From Adiantum capillus-veneris (lineage: Eukaryota; Streptophyta; Polypodiopsida; Polypodiales; Pteridaceae): 64,000 nt of DNA. The stretch spans positions 97,506,612 through 97,570,611 of the forward strand of contig CM043945.1 in NCBI GenBank assembly GCA_014529385.2. Reading direction: 5' to 3'. This document shows, piece by piece, positions 10,151 through 20,995 of this stretch. Below the pieces are notes generated by a model, which saw nothing but the letters and a program-made list of their open reading frames with translations, was not told where the DNA came from and did not search any database. A program made the translations under genes and the position numbers. How positions within the stretch are numbered: the stretch's first letter is position 1; each line of letters starts with the position of its first letter.

Positions 10151-11084
10151 AAACTAGGCGAACCTCTAGTCTTGGTGCACAGTGATTTGTGTGGTCCAAT
10201 GCCACATAAAACTCTAGGGGGGGTGAACTACTTTCTCACGTTCATAGATGATTCTACCAGAAAGGTGTGGGTGTATCTCCTTAAGCGTAAGGAAGAAGTT
10301 TTTTTGACATTCCAAAAATTCCTCGCCATGGTTGAGAACCAATCAGGAACAAAGACCAAAGCTTTTTGCACGGACAATGGTGGAGAATACGTCTCCACAG
10401 AGTTCAAGGATTTTTGTAATAGAAAAGGCATTCGGCGGTAGTTTACTGCTCCATACACACCTGCACAAAATGGGATAGCTAAAAGAATGAATCGTACGAT
10501 TCAAGGGCAAGTTGTCTCTATGATGTCTATGGCGAAGCTTACTCCAGAGTTTTGGGGGGAAGCTGTTCTGACAGCAGTGCACATCATCAACAGGTCACCT
10601 AGTTCTCCTTTGAATTTCAAAATTCCAGAGGAATTATGGACTGGAAAAAGGCCAAGCTATGAGCATTTACGTGTATTTGGATGTGAGGCATATGCACATG
10701 TGCCCAAAGAACTTCGTCGGAAGTTAGATCCCTGATCACATAAATGCATCTTTATTGGCTATGGTGCAAACGGAGAGATGGGATATCGTCTCTGGCACCA
10801 AGAATCAAGCAAAGTCATTCGTAGCTCACATGTGATTTTCAATGAATAAAAAATGCACAAGAATCCCATCAAAGATGTTGAGTACATACGTGTTCGTTTT
10901 GAGGATGTAGCCTCCGAACCAACTCAGTTCAGTAGTGTTGCACCTACTCCTCAAGTGCAAGATACTACTATTGCTCCGGAGAGAGCAGAGTCCAGCAGTC
11001 AGGCACTGAGACGCTCTGAGAGAGTATCACATGCACCCGAGCGGTTTGAGTCGGGTATACACCACATTTTGGTCACTGACAGTT
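10151..11084 (+). pseudogene. C1 integrase core and C-terminal region
   Basis: The rve core begins with LVHSDLCGPM (first Asp), then CTDNGGEY (second Asp). The Glu motif, normally in NGxAER, reads NGIAKR: the codon at 10481-10483 is AAA (Lys). Integrase joins cDNA to host DNA, so this copy could not do so itself. Further on come the FWGEAV and HLRVFGCEAYAHVP motifs typical of copia. Stops lie at 10439, 10734, 10847 and 11084. The HHCC zinc domain that should come first is lost with the upstream deletion. Confidence 0.88.
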
Positions 11085-11116
11085 GAGAGCCAACCTGCTA
11101 CAGAGAAGCTACACAA

Positions 11117-12652
11117 ATGGATGATAGCGTTAAGTGGGAGCAGGCTATGCAATCAGAATACAATTCGATTGGGGCTAATGAGACATGGGATTTGGTTGAA
11201 TTACCAAAAGGAAAAAATGCTTTACCTTGCAAGTGGGTATACAAGAAGAAGTATACAGTGGAAGATCCCGAGCCTAGATACAAGGCTCGTTTAGTTTCCA
11301 AGGGTTTCAAGCAACAAAAAGGTGTGAATTTCGATGAGATTTTCTCTCCATAGTCAAGATGACTACACTTCTCACTGTGCTTTGCTTGGTTGCTATCCAG
11401 GACATGGAACTTGTCCAAATGGATGTGAACACAACATTTCTTCACGGGGATCTAGATGAAGATGTCTACATGAACCAACCAGAGGGATTCGTATGTGAAA
11501 CCCAAAAACCAACAAGGACAGAATTGGTTTGTTGACTTAAAAAGGCACTCTATGTCCTCAAGCAAGGTTCAAGGCAATGGTATCAAAAATTCGACAAATT
11601 CATGCAGTCTCAGGGTTACATAAGAAGTCAAGAGGATCACTGCTTATACACAAAAAGATTGAATGATGGTTCTTTAATCATCTTGATCTTGTATGTAGAT
11701 GATATGCTTATCGCAGGCAAATCAATTGATGAGATCAATCAGTTGAAAAAGATGCCAAGCACTCAGTTTTCCATGAAAGATTTGGGAGATGCCAATCACT
11801 TTCTTGGTATGCACATCAAGAGAGACAGGCAACGTGGAATTCTTGAATTATCTCAAGAAAAGTACATTCACAAAGTCTTGCAACGTTTCAGTATGCAGGG
11901 GGGAAGCAATTGAGTACCCCAATGCAAGCATACTCCAAACTTAGCAAGGAAGACTCTCCCAAGACAGTGGTTGAGAAAGAGGAAATGGCGAAAGTACCAT
12001 ATTCTTCAGCAGATGGCAGTTTGATGTACGCTATGGTAGCCACAAGACCAGACATTGCACATGCAGTGGGAGTGGTTAGTAGGTACATGGCAAACCCTGG
12101 CAAGAAGCATTGGGAAGTAGTGAAGAAAATCCTCAGATATTTGAAAGGTACAGTTAGCAAGTGTTTACGCTTTGGAAACAGTGATGCATCTATTGTAGGT
12201 TACACGGATGCGGATTATGCGGGTTGCGTGGATCGTAGAAGATCCACATCTGGCTATGTGTTCATGTTTGCTGGAGCAGCTATCTCTTGGAGATCGTGTC
12301 TCCAAGATTTCACGTCTTCATCTAACACTGAGGCAGAATATGTTGCTGCGTTTGACGCCAACAAGGAAGCCATATGGTTGGCTCGTCTAGTGGGAGATTT
12401 GGGCATTCACGAGGTTCCAGTACTACATTGTGATAGTCAGAGTGCCATTGCTTTGGCAAAGAATCCAAACCAGTGTTTCACTCAAAGTCGAAACACATAG
12501 CGGTCAGATACCATGTCATACGAGATGCATTGGCTAGCAAGCGTATCGAGCTTGTCAAGGTTCACACTGACGACTACCCCGCAGATGCTCTCACAAAGAG
12601 CCTAGCCTCGGAGCGATTTACACATTGTATAGAACTTATGGGTGTAGGATGA
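11117..12652 (+). pseudogene. C1 reverse transcriptase and RNase H
   Basis: RT starts with WEQAMQSEYNSI and CKWVYKKKY, and carries both catalytic regions: QMDVNTTFLHGD and YVDDML. RNase H follows with YTDADYAGC and HCDSQSAIALAKNP. It ends near LTKSLASERF with TGA at 12650-12652. The copia order (RT after integrase) is kept. Breaks: stop at 11352, frame changes near 11353-11400, 11905 and about 12465. The last 60 codons are readable in a third frame. It is followed after about 70 bp by the polypurine tract. Confidence 0.9.
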
Positions 12653-12724
12653 AGCCTCGGCAATGCTTCATCAATTTTGTATAGACTAACTATACTAATG
12701 CCACTATTGGCCACCATGACCTTC

Positions 12725-12735
12725 AAGTGGGAGGT
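12725..12735 (+). promoter_or_regulatory. C1 polypurine tract
   Basis: AAGTGGGAGGT directly before the 3' LTR start TGTTGGGG; the primer for plus-strand synthesis. Confidence 0.9.
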
Positions 12736-12936
12736 TGTTGGGGTGTAGGCCAGGTGGCCGTGGGAAACCGCCCCTATTTATACTTTCACCTACCTGAATA
12801 TAGGGAGAGAAAGGGAGAGAGTTGACCACTCTCTTACTTTCCTCTCCACTAACCCCAAACCTGTTGTGTACTGTGATTCATCCCCTTCCCCCTTCTCCTA
12901 TCCTCTCTTGCACACTCTTGTACTATGCACACAACA
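12736..12936 (+). repeat. C1 3' LTR
   Basis: 201 bp, ends in ACAACA followed by the TSD TCTAT. Matches 6820-7018. Confidence 0.95.
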
Positions 12937-12941
12937 TCTAT

Positions 12942-13254
12942 ACCAATCCCCTGCCTTCCCACTTAAGGTTAGGCTTAAAGCTTTACTCTTATGCAGGTCA
13001 TTGTGTTCTCCTAAAGAATCGCATATTTGTTCAAACACTTCGATATGCTTTCTCACATCTCCGTCTCCACTAAATTTTTGTGTGAGCTTGGCTATTTGTA
13101 CTGCCTTACTTCTAGGCTCTCTATTAGGCGTGTTACGTATATTCTCAGCAGTAGATCGACCAAAAGCTTGAGAAAATGTTGTCAAGTCACCTAAGTGAGC
13201 AGGCACCATGGATGAAGGCGCTCTAGAGACTACATGTGGAGTAGGTATTGGCAT
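12942..13254 (-). pseudogene. E1 gag capsid domain, proximal part
   Basis: Start of the Retrotrans_gag domain on the minus strand, with AKLTQKFSGDGDVRKHIEVF and SLTLSGKAGDWY, the canonical hydrophobic pattern with a W near the end. It stops abruptly at the C1 insertion; the domain continues at 6814 downward. TCTAT marks both sides. The frame itself is open, so C1 landed in a gag that was then readable at this point. Confidence 0.85.
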
Positions 13255-13259
13255 TGGGC

Positions 13260-14737
13260 TTGGCGCATAGGAAGCCCTTGGGTTCCACGTTGGTACGATG
13301 TTGTGCCATGTGGTGGCCCAAAGTTCATATGTGTGGCCCTAGGCATAGCAGACGTCGGATGTGACATGCTAATGCTAGACGGTACGGTCCCATGGAAATA
13401 AGAACTTGGGTGTTGTGGTTGTGGAGCATAGGTTGTTGAAACAATGGGAGGAGTAGGGACTACATGAGTGCGATGACCATAGGTGCATACGATTGATACA
13501 CACTTGTAGGTACTGTTGCAGGCATTGAGCTACCATGTAGTGGTGCTTTACTAACAAATGAGGTCCATGGCGTGTTTCTCGGCATGCCCATCATTGGGGT
13601 AGGCATGGTAGCCGTGGTGTCATCAAGGGAAAGATGAGCTAGACTTGGAAAGGTGACAATATCACTTGTGGGCTCAGATTGCACTGAGACCCCTGGAGAA
13701 ACAACATATGGGGGATCCATCGGACTTACCGAGGGAGTCTCCATTTGCGATAAGGTCGGTTGTTTAGCCTTCCCTGTATCCAAGAATCTCATGAGACCCC
13801 TTGAAGGCATGTTGATCCCCTTGTTCTGTCGCTCTAACTCAATGATCCTATGGATGACCTCACAAACCCTTTGTTGTTGATCCTCCACAGTAGTAGCACC
13901 CATTGTAGATTGTAGGACATCTAGCCAACCCACGTGATATGTATGACCTGTGTATAGGTCGGTTAGAGTTTCTGTTTGTAGTTCATACTCCCAGTTCTCA
14001 TTTAAGAACGCTCCATCTAGGATTGAGGTGCTAGGGGTGTCCTTTGAGCTAGATGCAATGTTGCTTTCTAGAGGTTGCCCTTTAGCGATTGCTAAGTCAG
14101 GAGCACTCGATTGCTCTCTTACCAAGGATATTGACATAGGGGCTTTTGCTTTTAACTCTCTTTGTTGCTCCGCCTTGCGTAAGCTCTCGATTTCCTTTTC
14201 CCTTGCTGTAAGGATATATTGCTCAACCTCTTGCACTTCGACAAGGCTTCTACCATCGGGTAATATGACCTCGGAGGGAAATAGCTCTGAAGAGTCAGGA
14301 GGTGTAGTGAATAAAGTATTCACGTGCACATTCTCTAAGGGCATAGGCTCTACGTTGGTCATGAATGGAGAATTTACTTCCCCACCCGCCTCATTTACAT
14401 CATTAGCTCCATGTTCGGAGCGAGTGGCTTTACTAAAGGTTTCCTTCAAGCGGCTAAGCACGCTAGGCCCGGACCGTGGACCCATGACATGCATGTCTTG
14501 GCTTGAGCTATCGGGATTAGGCATTGGGAAACCCTCCATGATGTCGTAGTTAGAGAAAGAGTCACTAGCCGCTATGTTCGGGTCTTGGTTTGTACTACCT
14601 TGGGTCCCCGCCGAGGGCCCGGAACCTAAGGTAGGTGGATAATGAGAACTCGCGTAAGTCAAAAATATCTCTAGTTGCTCCGTTTCTAGCACACGACCAG
14701 AGCACAAATGCATGTGCCTTTGACAACCTACAAGCAT
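13260..14737 (-). pseudogene. E1 gag N-terminal extension
   Basis: A 425-residue open frame (14737-13460) followed by a Pro/Ser-rich stretch broken at 13460. It contains GSGPSAGTQGSTNQDP, a DYDIMEG-like block, a Glu/Lys-rich helical segment around VEVQEVEQYI and LRKAEQQREL, and a conserved-looking YTGHTYHVGW. I do not recognise a named domain. The first 85 residues align by eye with the translation at 61945 in E1', showing that this extension belongs to the family. Some Tat-lineage plant gypsy elements also have extra coding sequence ahead of gag. Confidence 0.7.
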
Positions 14738-15132
14738 CGGCGATGAATAACTTCGAAGGTTAACCGCTTACTTTTTTAACTGTCCGTTTTTACTCGTTTT
14801 TTTATGTTTTTTAATATTTTTTAATGATAAGTTTTTTTTATTAAAGTGTGTGATAGCTCAAAACGAGCATATCACTCAGAGGGTTGCGGTGTGCTTTAGA
14901 GCACAACGTTTGGTCACCTGAAGCTCCGTTGCTCCTCAAAAAAGTCGATTTTTAGCTACGTGTGAAGCTAAAATTCGTAATTTTAAAGGGCGATAGATGC
15001 CTAAGCCTGAGCGTGAGCTTGGGCTTCGGTCTGGGAGATATTCCCGATCTCCGTCCTACCTTTAAAATTTTTAATTTTTTAAATTTTTTAATGATAAGGT
15101 CACCGCGGCCTGCGTGAGAGCACACACACACA

Positions 15133-15212
<80 letters not shown>

Positions 15213-15503
15213 ACTTACCTACTTCCACACCTACTGTTACACACTAATACACTCTATTAGCTCTCACAGATCTACTTTCTACTTATTGTACATTACATTA
15301 CACAGAACTAACAACTTTAATACTAACACCTTACGCAGAGAAAAAAACACACTACCTTTGAAAACTCCATCAACAAAAAAAATATAGAGTAGTAACACAA
15401 AATCCTTCTTCTCAACACACACACCCTCCTTCCTTACCTTTCTTACAATTGAAATTGCACCACAAAAGAAGCACGGAGTGCCATTCAAGCTTAGTGTATG
15501 GCA
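14738..15503 (-). other. E1 5' leader
   Basis: About 0.77 kb between the primer site and the first gag-extension ATG. Contains a long CA array at 15121-15209 and T/A-rich hairpin-like sequence near 14810. No coding sequence recognised. Confidence 0.6.
15121..15209. repeat. (CA)n microsatellite
   Basis: About 44 CA units with a single T interruption at 15139. Confidence 0.97.
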
Positions 15504-15522
15504 TTTCCCGGCAACGGTGCCA
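15504..15522 (-). promoter_or_regulatory. E1 primer-binding site (Asp tRNA type)
   Basis: On the minus strand, TGGCACCGTTGCCGGG starts four bases after the LTR. It differs by one base from TGGCGCCGTTGCCGGG, the site complementary to tRNA-Asp used by Athila/Tat-like gypsy elements. Confidence 0.85.
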
Positions 15523-15767
15523 AAAATGTGCGCGTATGTCGTACGTGTCAATGCAAGGAACTTGCCGATATGTTGTTTGCGAGCCACAAATGGCTTTAAG
15601 CACACAACAAGCCTAAACTAGTAAGCTCAAAGATGGCGTTGGTGTGTCACTCACTGCTCTACGTTTCCTGTCGTGGAGGATTCCTCGCCGTGAAGAAGAG
15701 GGAGATGCCGCTACGCCGCGCTCAACCGCCTCACCGCCGTCATGCCGCCGCAATGCTCGATCGCACA

Positions 15768-15791
15768 CACTCTCTCTCTCTCTCTCTCACG

Positions 15792-15851
<60 letters not shown>
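15768..15851. repeat. Compound (CT)n(CA)n microsatellite in E1 LTR
   Basis: About ten CT units followed by a short spacer and about 28 CA units. On the element strand this is (TG)n then (GA)n. The same compound tract lies in the E1' LTR with opposite proportions. Confidence 0.95.
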
Positions 15852-15852
<1 letters not shown>

Positions 15853-15940
15853 GGAGAAGAAGAAGAAGAAGATGGAGATGGAGCAAGAGCACTCTTCAAT
15901 TACACAAATGAGAGAATGAGTGACTTTTAGGTTTAGTTGA

Positions 15941-15948
15941 CTTTTATA
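15941..15948 (-). promoter_or_regulatory. E1 LTR TATA box
   Basis: TATAAAAG on the minus strand about 195 bp into the LTR. The E1' LTR has the same box at 60454-60461. Confidence 0.65.
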
Positions 15949-16142
15949 TGAGCTCGCCCCATTGACACTTGGGCGCCCATGCTTAGTCAACTAATCCCTT
16001 GAATGTTCCAGTTAGAGTGCGCCTCTCATTGGCGATCACTCTTACCCTTTTCCTATTGGACCGACAAGCCCGGTACCTGACTCTACCAAATAAATAATAC
16101 AATGTCCGTCGTAGGTGATAAGAATGTGCGTGAGGGTTAACA

Positions 16143-16992
16143 AAGTTTGATGTGGCCAAAGAGACTTTTCAATTATTGCCAAGAATTAAGAGGATGAATC
16201 AATGGTAGAGGGTGAGCCCTTGAGTCGTTAACAATGCAAAGAATTGTGTCCAAAATAATTTTTTTGAGATACTCTCTTTAAAACAAGTGGCCATGCAAAG
16301 GGAAGGCCACCAGTGAAGCTCTCTGATTTGCAACACATTGGAGAGGGGGAATGGGGAACACACCCGACACACACACAATGGCCCCTATATAGCTCAGGGT
16401 ATTCACAACAGCCATGTCCTCTCAAAAACACCTTCAAATAAGATGATTCACACTAGCAAGGCTTGGCGTGCACTTCGCCCAACGCACACACGCTTTACAA
16501 GTTCACCAAACAACAATCACACCGATCTTGTCCTCCAGCTCTTCCACAACTGAACACCTCTCTCTCTTTCTCTCTCACACACACGGGGGGCCCAAGGGAG
16601 CGCACATGCTCACACACACCGGCACCACACAACCTCAAGACAAGCAAAGAAGAAAGGGGGCAAGGCGAAGAGACGACGCCAAAACCAGTAGTGAAAGCTT
16701 CTCCTTCAAAAGAAAACACCATGTACAAACTCCATGAACTGTGCTCAAGGCTACACCATGGCCATCGCCGCTTCTTATAGAGGGGCACGCAACTCCCTCG
16801 ACAAACCGAGTCCGTCGGCACAAATCTCGACAAAAAGTCCAACTTCAGCTCACTTCGACAATAGCTTTTCCTCTTGGTCGCCTTCGCTAGCTGCCTCTCT
16901 TACAAATCCCTCTCTCTTTCTAACCGCTTCACAGACCACGCATCCCAACTTTGATCATTGAGCGCGAGTGCATGCAGATCTCGTTCTTACTC
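16143..16992. other. Non-coding stretch, unassigned
   Basis: No domain recognised. Short CA-rich stretches near 16360 and 16580 give the spurious Thr/His-rich frames seen here. Confidence 0.4.
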
Positions 16993-18092
16993 CTTCTCAA
17001 TTCCCTCTTTCTAGAAAAAAGAAAAACCTTCCTCCCTTTTTTGAAACCGCTGCCTCTTTTCTTTTTTTCCTTCCTTCTTTTCCAAACTTCCTAAAAACAA
17101 CAACCCGCCCCGCCCCGCCCCGCCCCGCCCCCCCTTCCACTGCCTTCTCAACCCAAGCTTTCCTTTTTTTAAACAAACTTGTGAGCTTTACTTTTTTTTC
17201 CTTCTTCCAAGTCGAGTCTTCCCTTTTCCCTTTCATTTACAACTCACAACTAGAGAGGTTTTTAGTCTTCGTTTCCCATGCAGTCATGCAATCAGTGCTC
17301 CATGTGCTCGAGTTTGTTGAAGCCCCTTTTTGCTAAGCCACACCTTGGCCAACTCCAAACCTCAAAAACTTTGCCGCTTTCGATCAATTCACATCCTCAA
17401 ACATCAAGTCACCAAAGTGGGGAAAAAAAATTGATTCGCCTCCATTCCGATTGTCCACCAACCTAGATTGGGCGTACCATGATGCGTTCGACTCCGATAA
17501 ACGAGCCATAAATTTTGGTTGACTCCCCATATCTCATGTGATTTTCTAGAACCCTAGCGAGCTCAAAAAAACTCTTGGTGGCGTGCCTACCAACATGGCC
17601 CGTGGAGCATATATCTGACCCTCCGACAAACATTCCACTGGCCATAACTTGCCCGTTTGAGCTCTGAATGGCAATTCAAAAAAATTGGCATGCTTCCTAG
17701 CTCAAGAACTTGATGCCTATCCATTCACATCACCTCAAGCCACCTGTCCCTGCCTGCCTTGTCCATATGGGATCTACAAGGCTTTCGAACTTTGCATTCC
17801 AATATCTTGAGCACCGGGGCTCCGTTTGACGAGCCGTCTGGACCGGATTCTAGAGCACATCAATCACTACATGCTTGAGCACCGACTCCCCACTCGGGGA
17901 AACTTCACATGCTATCCCATCTGGACCTATCTTGAAGCTTTTTGGCCTAAAAACCTGCTTTAGACATACATTTCCGCTACCACCGGTCTACCCAGGACTT
18001 TATTACCTACCCTAGCCTTCTGCACTACACCTGCCTGCAGCCTTTGCCTGGCATAGATCACTTTCCAGCTTGGACCAACTTTGGTTGCACCA
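16993..18092 (+). repeat. Duplicated segment, copy A
   Basis: From 17161 this matches 22131-23057 at high identity to about 18092, where the two diverge. The pyrimidine-rich head (16993-17160) matches the head of copy B at 21385-21626 loosely and a third fragment at 19299-19376. No protein is recognisable in either copy. It is a dispersed repeat of unknown class. Confidence 0.8.
17105..17136 (+). repeat. (CCCCG)n / C-rich tract
   Basis: Four CCCCG units followed by a run of C. It occupies the place of the poly-C runs in copy B. Confidence 0.9.
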
Positions 18093-19298
18093 TGATTGCC
18101 CACCCCCTCGTTGAACATTTATCCGCTGCCTTTGTTCATGCGGGCTGCCCAACCCCTTGCTTTTCTTGCCATCATCCACCTGGGTCAAACACCTATCTTT
18201 GATCACTTCTATCCACTTGCAACGGCCTCCCATAGTGCTGCATCCCATCACACAGCCAATCATCCACATAACATGCCCTTGGCATATTTCCACTGCTCCC
18301 AACATTCATTGGCATACTGTCCACTTCCAAGAAAACACCACCAAAAGCATCACCACTCTCCAAGTGCACATCATCATTCACATTGAACATACCATGCTCT
18401 CCCTCCCAACCATATAAAGTGAGATCCTTCTCAAGAAAATCCTGTAAGTGCTCGACAGCCCACTACACAACCGCTTTTATCAGCATCCCTTTCAACCACC
18501 ATACGCAAACTTCCTTTGACAACTCAAACAAGTCCACACCCTTGGACTCTTCTTCATGCTCAAAAGAACCACTCCGATTAGCGGGAAACTCTTTCAACAC
18601 ACGCACCCTGGTCACCATCACTTCCATACTCACCTCCATACCTGCCTCTGTTGGCACCACCATAGCTGCAGACTTCTACTCTCCCCCCAAAGAAACCGCC
18701 AGCTGTAGAGGGACAGACCCTTGTATCACCTGCATTCTGGTCAAAGCTTTCCCAACAAGCACTTTTGTCTCTTCATCCATTTCACCCACTGGGTCATCAA
18801 ACCCCCAATCATCTTCATCGTCAATGCATTCCTGGCCAAAAGAACCTATATCCAAGGCACTACCCGTGCAATCCATAGGTAAGTGCAACTGCTCTTCCCT
18901 TTGATGAGAATCTGACACCTCTTGCCTGCCATCTTCTTCAACCTGTTCTTCTTCCTTAGCTACCCAGATGAGAATCGTCATTAGCCTGGTGCCGCATAGC
19001 ACCCTCACTTGCATGTCTTTATTCCCAAGCTCTGATGCTATCACCTGCTCATCCTTTATAGTGGCAACCACCACATCCTTATGCACATAACAAGGTAAAT
19101 TTACCTTTACCAGCATTGAACCTTCAAATTCGGTCTCCCAGCTTATATCTCTATCCTCCTCGCTCGTTTCCCAAAAGTCGAGCTTGTAGCCTCATCATTT
19201 TCACCATAGGCCGATTCAATATCAGCGTCATCATCCTCTAGCTGCTCCACAAAAGCTGGACCATCGTTGCGCCCACTTTTGTCATCCAACCCCAAGCT
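18093..19298 (-). other. Unrecognised minus-strand coding-like region (ORF 18676-19116, 146 aa)
   Basis: The longest frame, 18676-19116, has WVAKEEEQVEED, a Ser/His segment and an acidic stretch ECIDDEDDWGFDD. The frame upstream (19140-19260) is also Asp/Glu-rich in another phase, with VEQLEDDDADIES. A second frame lies at 18012-18305. The acidic composition and steady strand preference look like a decayed gene, but I recognise no domain. It lies between two pieces of the duplicated segment (ends 18092, resumes 19299), so it may be cargo of that repeat. Confidence 0.3.
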
Positions 19299-19376
19299 TC
19301 CTCCTTCTCAATTCCCTCTTCCCAACAAAAACAAAACCTTCCTCCCTTTTTCAAAACCGCTGCCTCTTTTCTTTTT
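19299..19376 (+). repeat. Third partial copy of the duplicated segment head
   Basis: Matches 16993-17070 by eye: TCCTTCTCAATTCCCTCTT and the following CCGCTGCCTCTTTTC. Confidence 0.75.
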
Positions 19377-19919
19377 TGGCCTGCTCCAAAGGGGGGAGGC
19401 CTTAGTGATGGTTTCCCTTTTTGCTAAATGAAAAAGGGAAGATTATTTTTTTGAAAAGTTTATTTTTTTTAAAAAAATCACATTGGGTTGTAGATTCATT
19501 TCAAAGATTTGAGGTGTATCGTGTTACTAGTGGCAACTAGCTTGTTGTATCATGATGGTTTTCACACTAAACAAGTAATATATTAAGTAATATATTGAGG
19601 ACCAACATATCTGGCAGATTTTCTCTCTCCCTCTCTCTCAACTACATTGAGTTGTATGGTTTTGCATCCAATGAAGAAGAAAATTTGTGGTCTTGCAGTG
19701 ATTCCTAGGCAACCAAAAATGAAGTGGGTAGAGTGGCTGTAGAGACGAGCAAGTAGAGAAGGTTGAGCCGAAACATGGTGGTGGAGAGAGGTAGGAATTT
19801 GGAAACACAGAGGAAAGAGCACACATGAAGAGCACGAACGAGGGGCAAGGTGTGTGAGCGCACACAGACAATAGCCTGTAGAAGTGTCGATTGAATATTT
19901 CCAGGTGAAGTATGTCAGT

Positions 19920-19921
<2 letters not shown>
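19377..19921. other. Non-coding stretch
   Basis: T/A-rich with no recognisable element end or domain. Confidence 0.4.
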
Positions 19922-19979
<58 letters not shown>

Positions 19980-19980
19980 C
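19922..19980. repeat. (CT)n(CG)n compound microsatellite
   Basis: About 21 CT units run directly into about eight CG units. Alternating CG is a Z-DNA-prone sequence and is rare in methylated plant DNA. Confidence 0.95.
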
Positions 19981-20333
19981 TCTTGCATGCCATAGCTCCA
20001 GCGACCAACCTCGCACCCCGTGAGCCACATGCGAGCCCTCTCTTGTACAACCTTCTCACCCTACCTCCCTCCATACTACTTCTTGCGCTTGTGTGCCACT
20101 GTTGCATGATCTGCCAACCTTTACCATTTTGTCCATTTCTCCGCTTCAACCCACCTCTGGCGTGCTGTCTTGCTTTGCCCAAAGTCAATGTCTGTGACAA
20201 TCAACTCCATCACAGTGAAAAGAACTCTGAGCAAAAAAAGCTAGAGAATCACGGCGATGATGCAGACTTTCATAGTCTCTCTCAAATATGGCCTACATGG
20301 TCAGGGTCATGAAGCTCCTAGGTGTTTAATTTG

Positions 20334-20446
<113 letters not shown>

Positions 20447-20995
20447 ATCTCTCCAAACGCAATCACGTACACAACATGTTTATATGAGCGAAAGAATTCA
20501 TGAGGATATTGGAGGCCGCAATAGTGGGCCCATATCTCCGGGGATTGGGTCGTTGATAACTGCCTCAATGCCATGCTGCTAGCAAAACAACTCTTGCAAG
20601 CATATGTGTTTTCTTTTAATTCTTGCTGGAACACACACCGGAGTTTGTGCCTGCTCTCTACAACTAGTGAGTTTTTGCCTTCTATGATTTTTTTTTTGTT
20701 ACCATTGTTATCTGTGACGCCATGGAGGTTTGTCAGTTTCTGCATTCTACAAATACTGGTTTACATGTTGATTTTAGTGTGATGCAAGTTGAGAAGAATG
20801 GGGAACAGAAATTTCCTTAATGTGAATGGGCATCCATGGTCAAGTGTATGCATTCAATATACAATTCAGACTAGCGATTGTAAAGAACTTGGGACTGCAC
20901 GCCTAACACCAGAAGCTCTCACCCCAACTCCTTTGATGAATCCATGGCACTCCTCTAGACATTATGCAGGGGACCTCTTAAACGAGGATCCAGAC

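Larger units (their letters stand above)
6820..12936 (+). mobile_element. C1: complete Ty1/copia element with 5-bp TSD
   Basis: Both LTRs begin TGTTGGGGTGTAGGCC. They are 199 and 201 bp, with about ten substitutions and one short indel between them by eye. TCTAT at 6815-6819 and 12937-12941 is the target duplication. A TGGTATCAGAGC primer site follows the 5' LTR and a purine tract precedes the 3' LTR. Domain order is gag, integrase, RT, RNase H, as in copia. It inserted in the E1 gag gene on the opposite strand. It is defective: protease and the zinc knuckle are deleted and many stops are present. Confidence 0.96.
2607..16142 (-). mobile_element. E1: gypsy-related gag-protease LTR element, interrupted by C1
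   Basis: In minus-strand order: 5' LTR (16142-15527), tRNA-Asp-type primer site, leader, long gag with an N-terminal extension, four zinc knuckles, basic linker, aspartic protease, an ORF with repeated W-V/I-P-K motifs, and a small acidic ORF. No RT, RNase H or integrase is seen between the protease (ends 4238) and the next ORF (starts 3997). Copia C1 sits inside gag. The 3' LTR is not visible in the window, so the left end is only the last recognisable ORF. E1' at 60260-62171 is a second copy of the family. This looks like a non-autonomous, TR-GAG-like element or a deletion derivative. Confidence 0.8.
15527..16142 (-). repeat. E1 5' LTR
   Basis: 616 bp, minus strand, beginning TGTTAACCCTCACG at 16142 and ending CACA at 15527. 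It matches the E1' LTR at 60260-60890 in start, end, promoter and tract positions. AAGTT at 16143-16147 is the flanking 5-mer; its partner is not found. Confidence 0.9.

Noticed and set aside
13950-14549. 199-aa plus-strand frame
   Set aside because: Antisense shadow of the E1 gag extension, whose opposite strand aligns with E1'.
14952-15209. Cys-Val repeat frame
   Set aside because: Translation of the CA microsatellite.
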